Positions 9,458 through 17,258 of a stretch of DNA of 64,000 nt are shown in pieces. The translations under genes were made by a program, and so were the position numbers. The DNA is from Algibacter sp. L3A6. Its GTDB lineage: Bacteria > Bacteroidota > Bacteroidia > Flavobacteriales > Flavobacteriaceae. Numbering within the stretch: the stretch's first letter is position 1; the number at the start of each line of letters is the position of its first letter. The stretch is taken from contig NZ_CP047030.1 in the NCBI RefSeq assembly GCF_009796825.1, positions 1,835,501 to 1,899,500 of the forward strand. The letters run 5' to 3'. Below the pieces are notes generated by a model, which did no database searches, was not told where the DNA came from, and saw only the letters and a list, made by a program, of their open reading frames with translations.

Positions 9458-10753
9458 TTAAACCACACGCAATACAAAATAGTTCTTTTTACCTCGTTGA
9501 AGTAGTACAAACTTATTGTTTATTAAATCGTCTTTAGTAATGCTGTAATCGTCTTTTACTTTTTCTTTGTTTACAGCAATCGAGTTTTCTTTTAGTGCAC
9601 GACGCGCTTCACCGTTCGATTTTAAAAAGCCTCCTTTTTCTGCTAGTGCAGCTATAATGTCTAAACCATTATCAATATCGGCTTGAGATATTTCAGTTAA
9701 TGGAACGCCATCAAAAACATCTAAAAATGTTTGTTCGTTTAAAGCTTTTAAATCGTCTCCAGTAGATTTTCCGAAAAGAATGTTACTTGCTTTCATAGCG
9801 TTGTCTAAATCTTCTTTAGAATGTACCATGGTGGTTATTTCTTCAGCTAAACGTTTTTGTAACACACGTAAATGTGGTGCTTCTTGATGCTCTTCTATTA
9901 GAGCTTCAATATCTTCTTTAGATAAAAATGTAAAAATCTTGATATATTTTTCTGCATCAATATCACTAGTGTTTAGCCAATATTGGTAGAATTTATAAGG
10001 TGAAGTTCTTTCGCTATCTAACCAAATGTTTCCGCCTTCGGTTTTACCAAATTTAGTTCCATCGGCCTTTGTAATTAATGGCCAAGTTAAGGCGTAACCT
10101 TTTCCTGAATCAACACGACGAATTAATTCTGTTCCCGTTGTAATGTTTCCCCATTGGTCGCTTCCGCCCATTTGAAGTGTACATTGTTTTTCTCTATATA
10201 AATGTAAAAAATCGTAACCTTGAACCAGTTGGTAAGTGAACTCTGTAAAACTCATTCCTACGGAAGACTCTGAAGACAAACGTTTCTTTACAGAATCTTT
10301 CGCCATCATATAGTTTACGGTAATGTGTTTACCAACGTCTCTAATAAATTCTAAGAATGAAAACTCTTTCATCCAATCGTAATTATTTACGATAATAGCA
10401 GCGTTTGCTTCATCACTATCAAAATCTAAAAAGCGAGATAACTGTTCTTTTATAGCATTTTGGTTATGTAGAAGAATATCTTCTGTAAGTAAATTACGTT
10501 CAGCAGATTTTCCAGAAGGATCACCGATCATTCCTGTTGCTCCACCTACTAACGCAACTGGTTTATGTCCTGATAATTGAAAATGTTTTAACCCCATAAC
10601 ACCAACAAGATGACCAATATGTAAAGAATCTGCTGTAGGGTCAATACCTACGTAGGCTTTACGCATGGCTTCTAATAAATGTTCTTCCGTTCCTGGCATA
10701 CTATCTTGTATCATGCCTCTCCACGTTAATTCTTCAACAAAATTCTTTATCAT
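9458..10753 (-). CDS. tyrS: Tyrosine--tRNA ligase
   Basis: A 431-residue class I synthetase that charges tRNA-Tyr. The ATP-binding HIGH motif is HIGHLVGVMGLKHF near residue 41. The tyrosine pocket shows YQLVQGYDFLHLY and MGGSDQWGNITTG near 195. The KMSKS equivalent is KFGKTEGGNIWL near 232, the usual form in bacterial TyrRS. The C-terminal S4-like RNA-binding domain (about 360-431) contains FLKSNGEARRALKENSI. Full length. A TATATTTG promoter box lies 27 bases upstream of the ATG. Confidence 0.96.
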   Translation of the reverse strand: MIKNFVEELTWRGMIQDSMPGTEEHLLEAMRKAYVGIDPTADSLHIGHLVGVMGLKHFQLSGHKPVALVGGATGMIGDPSGKSAERNLLTEDILLHNQNAIKEQLSRFLDFDSDEANAAIIVNNYDWMKEFSFLEFIRDVGKHITVNYMMAKDSVKKRLSSESSVGMSFTEFTYQLVQGYDFLHLYREKQCTLQMGGSDQWGNITTGTELIRRVDSGKGYALTWPLITKADGTKFGKTEGGNIWLDSERTSPYKFYQYWLNTSDIDAEKYIKIFTFLSKEDIEALIEEHQEAPHLRVLQKRLAEEITTMVHSKEDLDNAMKASNILFGKSTGDDLKALNEQTFLDVFDGVPLTEISQADIDNGLDIIAALAEKGGFLKSNGEARRALKENSIAVNKEKVKDDYSITKDDLINNKFVLLQRGKKNYFVLRVV

Positions 10754-10779
10754 TATAATGTGTATTTAGTAATCTTAGG

Positions 10780-10787
10780 CAAATATA
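10780..10787 (-). promoter_or_regulatory. Promoter -7 box TATATTTG for tyrS
   Basis: On the minus strand TATATTTGC matches TAnnTTTG with the often conserved trailing C. It is 26 bases upstream of the tyrS ATG. The -33 element is not obvious. Confidence 0.45.
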
Positions 10788-10854
10788 AAAATACGTGTAG
10801 AATTTGTTATGTTTTATGTGAAATTCTTTGTTAGCCATTGTTTTTACTTTTTTT

Positions 10855-11009
10855 GTCATTTCGACGTTAGGAGAAATCGCATCCTTCTTGCGTGTGCTTA
10901 GTTTTATTGTGTGATGTCTCTCTCTGATTGACATGACTACCGAGAATAAAAAAATGTTGCTTTTAGTCATTTCGACGTGAGGAGAAATCACATTCTGCTT
11001 GCGTATGCT
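10855..11009. repeat. Two direct copies of a GTCATTTCGACG..AGGAGAAATC repeat
   Basis: Copy 1 is at 10855-10898 and copy 2 at 10966-11009, 111 bases apart. Both read GTCATTTCGACG(T)nAGGAGAAATC followed by CAT.CT.CTTGCGT.TGCT. They sit in the 569-base spacer between tyrS and ahcY, which has no credible gene. Short reading frames here with ISPxVEMTK in them are translations of the repeat. Confidence 0.7.
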
Positions 11010-11055
11010 ACATTTATTTATCCGTTTAGTTTTACCGTTGTTGGATGGTAATTTC

Positions 11056-11086
11056 GCGATAGGGATTGCAGCGGCATCCTTTTTGT
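11056..11086 (-). repeat. Half copy (D) of the ATCCCTAACGC repeat
   Basis: Read on the minus strand it is AAAAAGGATGCCGCTGCAAT then CCCTATCGC. This matches the right end of the element at 58011-58172 (AAAGGATGCCGCATCAATCC then CTAACGC). Only this end is present. Confidence 0.55.
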
Positions 11087-11144
11087 AAAGCTTTTAAATA
11101 GACTAAGCTTTAATTTTTAACTGAAATTTCTTTGGAATTGAACA

Positions 11145-11305
11145 GATCCTGAAACAAGTTCAGGATTGTTTTGCAAAAAGATATAGCGGAAAGCCCGGTT
11201 TGGTTTGGGTTTTTCTCCCAAAACAAAATTGCCCAAATAAAAAAATCCCAAACATTGCTGCTTGGGATTTAATTTATTATTGAGATACTGAAACAAGTTC
11301 AGCAT
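11145..11305. repeat. Pair of CTGAAACAAGTTCAG palindromic repeats
   Basis: CCTGAAACAAGTTCAGG at about 11149-11165 and ACTGAAACAAGTTCAGC at about 11286-11302 are near-identical short palindromes. They flank about 115 bases of AT-rich non-coding DNA just downstream of ahcY. The apparent small minus-strand frame across them (beginning LNLFQYL) is repeat translation. Confidence 0.6.
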
Positions 11306-11322
11306 AAAAAACTATCGTTTTT

Positions 11323-12639
11323 TTAGTATCTGTAATGTTCTGGTTTGTATGGTCCGTCTACAGTTACACCAATATAGCTAGCTTGATCTTCACGAAGTTC
11401 AGTAAGCTCTACACCAATTTTTGCAAGGTGTAATTTAGCTACTTTTTCATCTAAAGCTTTTGGTAACATGTACACATCGTTTCCGTATGCGCCTGCGTTT
11501 GTCCAAAGTTCAATTTGAGCTAAAGTTTGGTTTGTAAATGAGTTAGACATTACGAAACTTGGGTGACCTGTAGCACAACCTAAGTTTACTAAACGACCTT
11601 CTGCAAGAACGATAATATCTTTACCGTTGATAGTATATTTATCAACTTGTGGTTTAATTGTGTTTTTAGTGTTACCGTGGTTTTTGTTTAACCAAGCCAT
11701 ATCGATTTCGTTGTCGAAATGTCCAATGTTACACACGATAATTTTATCTTTCATAGCTTCGAAATGACGCCCTTGGATAATATCTTTATTTCCTGTAGTT
11801 GTAATAACGATATCGCTATTTGCAATTACAGTTTCTAGTTTTTTAACTTCAAAACCATCCATTGCTGCTTGAAGCGCACAAATTGGGTCGATTTCTGTTA
11901 CTGTTACAATAGATCCTGCACCTTTAAAAGAGGCAGCGGTACCTTTACCAACATCACCATAACCACAAACAGTTACACGTTTACCAGCAAGCATAAGGTC
12001 TGTTGCGCGACGAATTGCATCTACTGCAGATTCTTTACAACCGTATTTGTTATCGAATTTAGATTTTGTTACCGAATCGTTAACATTGATTGCAGGCATT
12101 GGTAATGTTCCGTTTTTTACACGCTCGTAAAGACGGTGAACTCCTGTTGTAGTTTCTTCTGAAAGTCCGTTAATTCCTGCTGCTAATTCTGGGTATTTAT
12201 CTAAAACCATATTAGTTAAATCACCACCATCATCAAGAATCATGTTTAATGGTTTTCTATCTTCACCAAAGAAAAGTGTTTGTTCGATACACCAATCAAA
12301 TTCTTCTTCAGTCATATCTTTCCAAGCGTAAACTGCTGTTCCTGCTTCTGCAATGGCAGCTGCTGCTTGATCTTGCGTAGAAAAAATGTTACAAGAACTC
12401 CAAGTTACTTCTGCACCTAAAGCTTGTAGCGTTTCAATTAAAACGGCTGTTTGTATCGTCATGTGTAAACATCCTGCAATACGCGCGCCTTTTAAAGGTT
12501 GCGAGTTACCGTATTCTTCACGAAGACTCATTAAACCTGGCATTTCGGCTTCGGCTAATTCTATTTCTTTTCGTCCCCATGCTGCAAGAGAAATATCTTT
12601 TACTTTGCTAGCTACGTAAGGAATTGTTTTTGTGCTCAT
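11323..12639 (-). CDS. ahcY: Adenosylhomocysteinase
   Basis: A 438-residue NAD-dependent enzyme that splits S-adenosylhomocysteine into adenosine and homocysteine, keeping methylation reactions going. Visible signatures are GARIAGCLHMTIQTAVLIETL near residue 50, substrate-site NVNDSVTKSKFDNKYGC near 190-206, and the NAD-binding VCGYGDVGKGTAASFKGAG near 223. Further ones are ICNIGHFDNEIDM near 304-316 and the C-terminal GPYKPEHYRY. Full length. A TATCTTTGC promoter box lies about 100 bases upstream. It is divergent from the phosphopantetheinyl transferase gene. Confidence 0.97.
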   Translation of the reverse strand: MSTKTIPYVASKVKDISLAAWGRKEIELAEAEMPGLMSLREEYGNSQPLKGARIAGCLHMTIQTAVLIETLQALGAEVTWSSCNIFSTQDQAAAAIAEAGTAVYAWKDMTEEEFDWCIEQTLFFGEDRKPLNMILDDGGDLTNMVLDKYPELAAGINGLSEETTTGVHRLYERVKNGTLPMPAINVNDSVTKSKFDNKYGCKESAVDAIRRATDLMLAGKRVTVCGYGDVGKGTAASFKGAGSIVTVTEIDPICALQAAMDGFEVKKLETVIANSDIVITTTGNKDIIQGRHFEAMKDKIIVCNIGHFDNEIDMAWLNKNHGNTKNTIKPQVDKYTINGKDIIVLAEGRLVNLGCATGHPSFVMSNSFTNQTLAQIELWTNAGAYGNDVYMLPKALDEKVAKLHLAKIGVELTELREDQASYIGVTVDGPYKPEHYRY

Positions 12640-12739
12640 ATCAATATTCTTTTTTATTTAATAACTTAAACAGGATTGCGATTCGTGTTAAAATGGTTAA
12701 ATTCGCTCGTCGAAATCGTATAATTTGCCTAAGATTGTG

Positions 12740-12747
12740 CAAAGATA
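12740..12747 (-). promoter_or_regulatory. Promoter -7 box TATCTTTG for ahcY
   Basis: Minus-strand TATCTTTGC fits the TAnnTTTG consensus, with the initiation point expected about 95 bases before the ahcY ATG. A -33 TTG at the usual distance is not present. Confidence 0.4.
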
Positions 12748-12770
12748 ATCAATAACATTTAGAATATTAA

Positions 12771-13400
12771 ATGCCTCTTTATAAAACCATAACGCCAAAT
12801 TCACAAACTGTTGTTAAAATGTGGAAGATTACTGAGTCTTTCGATGATTTAATGGCTGCTGTAACTTTAAAGCCAGAGACGCTAAAACGTGTGCTAGGCA
12901 TGAAAAGTGAACTACACCAACGTGGGTTTCTAAGTGTGCGTAAATTATTAGCTGAGTTTGGTTATGCCGATGCCGATTTGATTTATGATGACAATGGAAA
13001 GCCTCATTTAAAGGATGGGAAACAGATTTCGATAACACACTCTTTTAATTTTTCGGCGGTAATAGTTAGCGATCAAGTTATTGGTATTGATATTGAAAAG
13101 CAGCGCGATAAAATTACAGTAATTGCTCATAAATTTATTGGCTACGAAACCGATTACCTAGATAAAAAACAAGCCGATTACATAAAAAAGTTAACAACCA
13201 TTTGGTGTGTAAAAGAATCGCTTTACAAGCTTTTTGCAACGCCAGGTACCAGTTTTAAACAGTGTTTTTTGGTTATTCCTTTTGAATTGCAAGATGAAGA
13301 AACCATGGCTTGGATAGATTATGAAGGTGGGAAATACCGCTACTTAGTGCAGTTTTTTGAGTTTGAAGGTTTTGTTTGTGCGTATGCCATAGGAGAATGA
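12771..13400 (+). CDS. 4'-phosphopantetheinyl transferase superfamily protein
   Basis: A 209-residue Sfp/AcpT-type enzyme that moves phosphopantetheine from CoA to a carrier-protein serine. The two signature motifs are present: VIGIDIEKQRDKI near residues 102-114 (Mg-binding Asp/Glu) and WCVKESLYKLF near 143-153 (W-x-x-KE). An N-terminal ITHSFNFSAV fits the substrate-binding His/Ser region. The carrier partner is not in this window. Its 3' end overlaps the next gene by the ATGA type of overlap, so the two are translationally coupled. Confidence 0.88.
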   Translation: MPLYKTITPNSQTVVKMWKITESFDDLMAAVTLKPETLKRVLGMKSELHQRGFLSVRKLLAEFGYADADLIYDDNGKPHLKDGKQISITHSFNFSAVIVSDQVIGIDIEKQRDKITVIAHKFIGYETDYLDKKQADYIKKLTTIWCVKESLYKLFATPGTSFKQCFLVIPFELQDEETMAWIDYEGGKYRYLVQFFEFEGFVCAYAIGE

Positions 13401-14110
13401 GAGATGTTTATCAAAACATACAAAACAACACCAAACAACTAGCAGTTTTAATCGATCCGGATAAATTTTTAGTTAAAAACACTGCGGGTTTTATAGAGAA
13501 GGTAAATCAATCTATTGCTACACATATTTTTGTAGGTGGCAGTATAGTAGATATAGATGTTACTGATATTTTAGTTGAAGAAATTAAAAAACACACCCAA
13601 TTGCCTATTGTTTTATTTCCGGGTGATGTTACTCAAATTACCGAAAAGGCAGATGCTATTTTGTTTTTATCTTTAATTTCGGGTAGAAATCCAGAGTATT
13701 TAATCGGGAAACATGTTGAGGCTGTTTCTAAATTAAGAAACACAACACTAGAAGTTATTTCAACAGGTTATATTTTGATTGAAAGCGGAAAAGCAACAGC
13801 CGTACAGCAAGTAACCCAAACATTACCTATAGAACGAAGAGATATCCAACAAATAGTAGATACAGCCAAAGCAGCGCAGTTGTTAGGTATGAAACTTATA
13901 TATTTAGAAGCGGGCAGTGGTGCACGTTTTCCTGTTTTGGGTACTGTAATTTCAAAAGTGAAACAAGAAACGGAGTTGCCTTTAATAGTTGGTGGAGGCA
14001 TTCGTAATTTAGATCAATTGGAAAACGCCTATGCTTCGGGAGCCGATTTAGTGGTTATTGGGACTGCTTTTGAGGAGGACGAATTGTTTTTTGAGGCGTT
14101 AAAAAAATAA
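13397..14110 (+). CDS. pcrB: Geranylgeranylglyceryl/heptaprenylglyceryl phosphate synthase (PcrB family)
   Basis: A TIM-barrel prenyltransferase joining glycerol-1-phosphate to a polyprenyl diphosphate. Signatures are AVLIDPDKF near the start, HIFVGGSIVDIDVTD near residue 44, PIVLFPGDVTQI near 72, FLSLISGRNPEYLIG, then KLIYLEAGSGA near 167 and the phosphate-binding LIVGGGIRNLDQLENA near 197. I prefer the ATG at 13397, which follows AGGAG and overlaps the upstream stop as ATGA; an in-frame ATG at 13376 would add 7 residues. The product in Bacteroidota is not settled. Confidence 0.9.
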   Translation: MRDVYQNIQNNTKQLAVLIDPDKFLVKNTAGFIEKVNQSIATHIFVGGSIVDIDVTDILVEEIKKHTQLPIVLFPGDVTQITEKADAILFLSLISGRNPEYLIGKHVEAVSKLRNTTLEVISTGYILIESGKATAVQQVTQTLPIERRDIQQIVDTAKAAQLLGMKLIYLEAGSGARFPVLGTVISKVKQETELPLIVGGGIRNLDQLENAYASGADLVVIGTAFEEDELFFEALKK

Positions 14111-14132
14111 ACTTAAGCACAAACTTATTGTT

Positions 14133-14765
14133 ATGGATAGCATTTTTGATTTTTTCTTCAAGCAATATTCCGAATACGAAACTATTGATATTTCTTTAGA
14201 GATTATCGCCACTATTTTTGGTTTGTTATCGGTATGGTATTCAAAACAAAATAAAGTTTTAGTCTTTCCAACCGGTATGATAAGCACTGTTATTTTTGTG
14301 TATTTATTGTACAAGTGGGAGCTTTTAGGAGACATGATGATTAATGTTTACTATTTTATAATGAGCGTTTATGGTTGGTATATTTGGACACGTAAAGTGG
14401 ACGAAAGCGATGTAACTCCTATATCTAAAACAACGTTTAACGAGAAAAAACTTAGTTTGGCTATATTTTTAGCCACCTTGGTATTTGTTTATTTAGTTTA
14501 CCATGCATTTGGAAAATGGACCAGTTGGGTTGCTTATGTTGACACGCTTACAACCGGTATATTTTTTGTTGGTATGTGGCTTATGGCAAAGCGAAAAGTT
14601 GAAAACTGGTTGTTTTGGATTGTTGGAGATATTATTTCGGTACCGCTATATTTTTATAAGGGGTTTACGTTTACTAGTCTTCAATATTTTGTGTTTACAA
14701 TTATAGCAGTTTATGGCTATTTAGCTTGGAAGAAAAACATAAAAGAGTCCCTTCAAACAGCATAA
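14133..14765 (+). CDS. pnuC: PnuC family vitamin transporter
   Basis: A 210-residue inner-membrane protein with about seven hydrophobic segments. The sequence IIATIFGLLSVWYSKQ near residues 25-40, FPTGMIST near 48 and the aromatic YYFIMSVYGWYIWTRK near 70-86 are typical of PnuC. Later FWIVGDIISVPLYFYKG near 160 is also typical. PnuC members bring in nicotinamide riboside, and PnuT relatives bring in thiamine; a TPP-riboswitch gene lies 2.3 kb downstream, so thiamine cannot be excluded. It is 22 bases after pcrB, probably in one operon. The next 282 bases hold no recognisable gene. Confidence 0.88.
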   Translation: MDSIFDFFFKQYSEYETIDISLEIIATIFGLLSVWYSKQNKVLVFPTGMISTVIFVYLLYKWELLGDMMINVYYFIMSVYGWYIWTRKVDESDVTPISKTTFNEKKLSLAIFLATLVFVYLVYHAFGKWTSWVAYVDTLTTGIFFVGMWLMAKRKVENWLFWIVGDIISVPLYFYKGFTFTSLQYFVFTIIAVYGYLAWKKNIKESLQTA

Positions 14766-15047
14766 ACATGTTTTGTTTGCTTGAAGAATAAATGGAGTAC
14801 AGAAGTGTTGAATTTAAGTTGAAAAATTTGCTAGAGAAAATACTTGCGAATTGTGTTTTTTGACTTATCTTGAAATGCCTTAAAAAGCAAATGGTTAACA
14901 TGAAAAATCAGAGAAAAGGTATGAAGTGTTTAACGCTTTTTAAAATAAAAAAATAATTAATAAACGACCATATGTGTTGTTGAAAAGACGATAAATAAAA
15001 CGTCTCGAAATAGCCATTTAAGCATATAGATCAACATTAAAAAATAA

Positions 15048-16598
15048 ATGATGTTTTCTGAACAAGATATTATACAGATCAAAAATAAAGGAATAACAGA
15101 AAAACAAGTTGAAGGACAGGTTTCTCGAATAAAAAACGGGATGTCTTATTCTAACTTAATTGCGGCAGCAAACATTGGAACAGGTATTGAAAGTTATTCC
15201 GCCGAAGAAACGCGTGATTTTATTGCTGGTTTTGAAGCGAAGAAAAACGATTTAAATATTGTGAAATTTGTACCAGCTTCTGGCGCAGCAACGCGCATGT
15301 TTAAGTTTTTATTTCAGTTTTTAAAGAAATACGATCCAAACAGAGAATCTATAGAAACTTATATAGAAAGTACGAACGATATTTTAATTGAAACTTTTGT
15401 TAAAGGCATTCGAAAGTTTCCCTTTTATGATGAAGTTTTAAAGGAAATTAAATCTGTAAAAGCTAATGTAGATAGTTTAAGCACAGGAGAACTTTGCATA
15501 GAGTTTGTTAAAGCTATGCTAGATGAATCTCGATTAAATTATAGTTTTTTTCCAAAAGGCTTGTTGCCCTTTCATACCTATCAAACGGGAACTATAACAG
15601 CTTTTCATGAGCATTTATTAGAATCTACTTTATACGCTTCTTCTAACAATAAAGCAAATTTACATTTTACAGTTTCAGAAAAGCATCATAAATATTTCAA
15701 TACAGAGCTCGATAAAATTAAGAGTGCTTTAGAAGAAAAAACAAATACATCTTTTAATGTTTCTTTTTCATATCAAAAAGAAGAAACAGAAACATTAGCC
15801 TTAACAACAACTAATGAAATTTATAGAAATGATGATGGTTCTATCTTGTTTAGACCGGCAGGCCATGGTGCATTATTAGAAAACTTGAATGATTTAGATA
15901 GTGATATACTTTTTATAAAAAATATCGATAATATTGTTGTTTTCGAGAAGAACAAAGAAGTTTCGGAATATAAAAAAATGCTTGCGGGTGTTTTAGTTGA
16001 AGTGCAAGAGCGTGCTTTTAAATTCTTAGAAGAGTTAGATCAAGATGAAGTTTCAGAAGCAGATTTACTTGCTATAGCAATGTATGTTTCTAAAAAGATG
16101 AATGTGTCTTTAGTTGATGATTTTGATGATTTCGCTTCCGAAGAAAAGAAAAACTACTTAAAGAGTAAGTTAAATAGACCTATTCGTGTTTGCGGTATGG
16201 TTAAAAATGAAGGCGAACCTGGTGGTGGACCGTTTTGGGTAAAAGATTATAATGGCGAAGTGTCTTTACAAATTGTAGAGTTTGCTCAAATTGATATTGC
16301 TAACGAAGCGCAAGCTAAAATTGTTAAAAACGCTACACATTTTAATCCAACCGACTTGGTTTGTGGTGTTAAAGATTATAAAGGTGAAAAATTCGATTTA
16401 TTAGATTTTGTAGACCCTGAAGCTGCTTTTATTACAATGAAAACGCAAAACGGAACCGATATTCAGGCGTTAGAACTTCCTGGTTTATGGAATGGAAGTA
16501 TGGCTGATTGGGTTACTATTTTTGTTGAGGTGCCATTGCGTACGTTTAGCCCAGTTAAAACGGTTAACGATTTATTAAAGTCGGAACACCAAGGGTAA
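15048..16598 (+). CDS. DUF4301 family protein
   Basis: A 516-residue cytoplasmic protein that I recognise as the DUF4301 family common in Bacteroidota. Near residues 75-85 is FVPASGAATRMFKFL, resembling the nucleotide-binding start of nucleotidyltransferase-like folds. LPFHTYQTGTITAFHEHL near 175 and RPAGHGALLENLNDLDSDILFIKNIDN near 270-300 are further conserved-looking blocks, as is RPIRVCGMVKNEGEPGGGPFWV near 377-398. A sugar-nucleotide-transferase-like role is possible but unproven. It is followed 2 bases later by arfB, so the two are co-transcribed. Confidence 0.85.
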   Translation: MMFSEQDIIQIKNKGITEKQVEGQVSRIKNGMSYSNLIAAANIGTGIESYSAEETRDFIAGFEAKKNDLNIVKFVPASGAATRMFKFLFQFLKKYDPNRESIETYIESTNDILIETFVKGIRKFPFYDEVLKEIKSVKANVDSLSTGELCIEFVKAMLDESRLNYSFFPKGLLPFHTYQTGTITAFHEHLLESTLYASSNNKANLHFTVSEKHHKYFNTELDKIKSALEEKTNTSFNVSFSYQKEETETLALTTTNEIYRNDDGSILFRPAGHGALLENLNDLDSDILFIKNIDNIVVFEKNKEVSEYKKMLAGVLVEVQERAFKFLEELDQDEVSEADLLAIAMYVSKKMNVSLVDDFDDFASEEKKNYLKSKLNRPIRVCGMVKNEGEPGGGPFWVKDYNGEVSLQIVEFAQIDIANEAQAKIVKNATHFNPTDLVCGVKDYKGEKFDLLDFVDPEAAFITMKTQNGTDIQALELPGLWNGSMADWVTIFVEVPLRTFSPVKTVNDLLKSEHQG

Positions 16599-16600
16599 TT

Positions 16601-17008
16601 ATGTTTAGTGAAGCCGCGTTAATTCAAGAATTACAATTTAAAGCAGTAAGAAGTTCGGGTGCGGGAGGGCAACATGTAAATAAGGTGTCTTCTAAAATTG
16701 AACTTAGTTTCGATTTGGCGAATTCGTTGGTGTTTACCGAAAACCAAAAAGAGCGTTTGTTAGTTAAATTAAAGCATCGATTAACTAATAACTGGGTACT
16801 TTTAATGCAATGTGGCGAAAGTAGAAGTCAGCATAAAAATAAAGACCTTATTATAAAACGGTTTTTTGCGCTTATTAAAGCATCGCTTGCGATTCCAAAA
16901 AAACGTATTCGAACCAAAATTCCAAAATCAGTAATTAGAAAACGATTAAAAAACAAAAAGAACCTTTCTGATAAAAAAGCGAACAGACGTAAGCCAAATT
17001 TAGATTAG
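16601..17008 (+). CDS. arfB: Peptidyl-tRNA hydrolase ArfB (ribosome rescue)
   Basis: A 135-residue release-factor-like protein that frees peptides from ribosomes stalled at mRNA ends. The catalytic GGQ motif is in VRSSGAGGQHVNKVSSKIELSF (residues about 16-37). The tail from about residue 100 is rich in Lys/Arg (KKRIRTKIPKSVIRKRLKNKK), as needed to enter the empty mRNA channel. It has no codon-recognition domain, which separates it from RF1/RF2. It directly follows the DUF4301 gene. Confidence 0.94.
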   Translation: MFSEAALIQELQFKAVRSSGAGGQHVNKVSSKIELSFDLANSLVFTENQKERLLVKLKHRLTNNWVLLMQCGESRSQHKNKDLIIKRFFALIKASLAIPKKRIRTKIPKSVIRKRLKNKKNLSDKKANRRKPNLD

Positions 17009-17053
17009 AAAAAGAATTATTTCATTCTGCACGGTTAATTCTAAATTCTTAAT

Positions 17054-17061
17054 TACTTTTG
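17054..17061 (+). promoter_or_regulatory. Promoter -7 box TACTTTTG before the TPP riboswitch
   Basis: TACTTTTGC matches TAnnTTTG with a trailing C. It is placed so that transcription starts just before the riboswitch. No convincing -33 TTG. Confidence 0.45.
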
Positions 17062-17072
17062 CAGCGTTCTCA

Positions 17073-17150
17073 AAAAAGGGGTGCCTAATATCGGCTGAGA
17101 TCATACCCATTGAACCTAGAACAGGTAATGCTGTTTAGGAAATGTTACAT
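17073..17150 (+). promoter_or_regulatory. TPP riboswitch (THI element)
   Basis: The conserved core is present: GGGGTGCC, then GGCTGAGATCATACCCATTG, then AACCTAGAACAGGTAATGCT and a closing G-rich strand. This aptamer binds thiamine pyrophosphate and shuts down the gene below. The distance to the receptor gene start (about 110 bases) leaves room for an expression platform, but I did not see a classical terminator; control may be at translation. Confidence 0.95.
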
Positions 17151-17258
17151 CATGAAAATGTTGTAAATAGTTATGCTAAGCTTGGCTTAGTATTTCGAAA
17201 ACTAATTAATTTTTAAAGAATAATGACCTCTTTTTATTCGATTATAAATATAGTCGTA

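Noticed and set aside
10734..10991. 85-codon minus-strand frame upstream of tyrS
   Set aside because: It is the translation of the GTCATTTCGACG repeat copies (ISPHVEMTK and ISPNVEMTK) and runs through the tyrS promoter.
11117..11305. 62-codon minus-strand frame after ahcY
   Set aside because: Made of the CTGAAACAAGTTCAG repeats and spacer; low-complexity, no family.
14792..14863. 23-codon frame between pnuC and the DUF4301 gene
   Set aside because: Too short and without a recognisable motif; cannot be tied to a lost ATPase.
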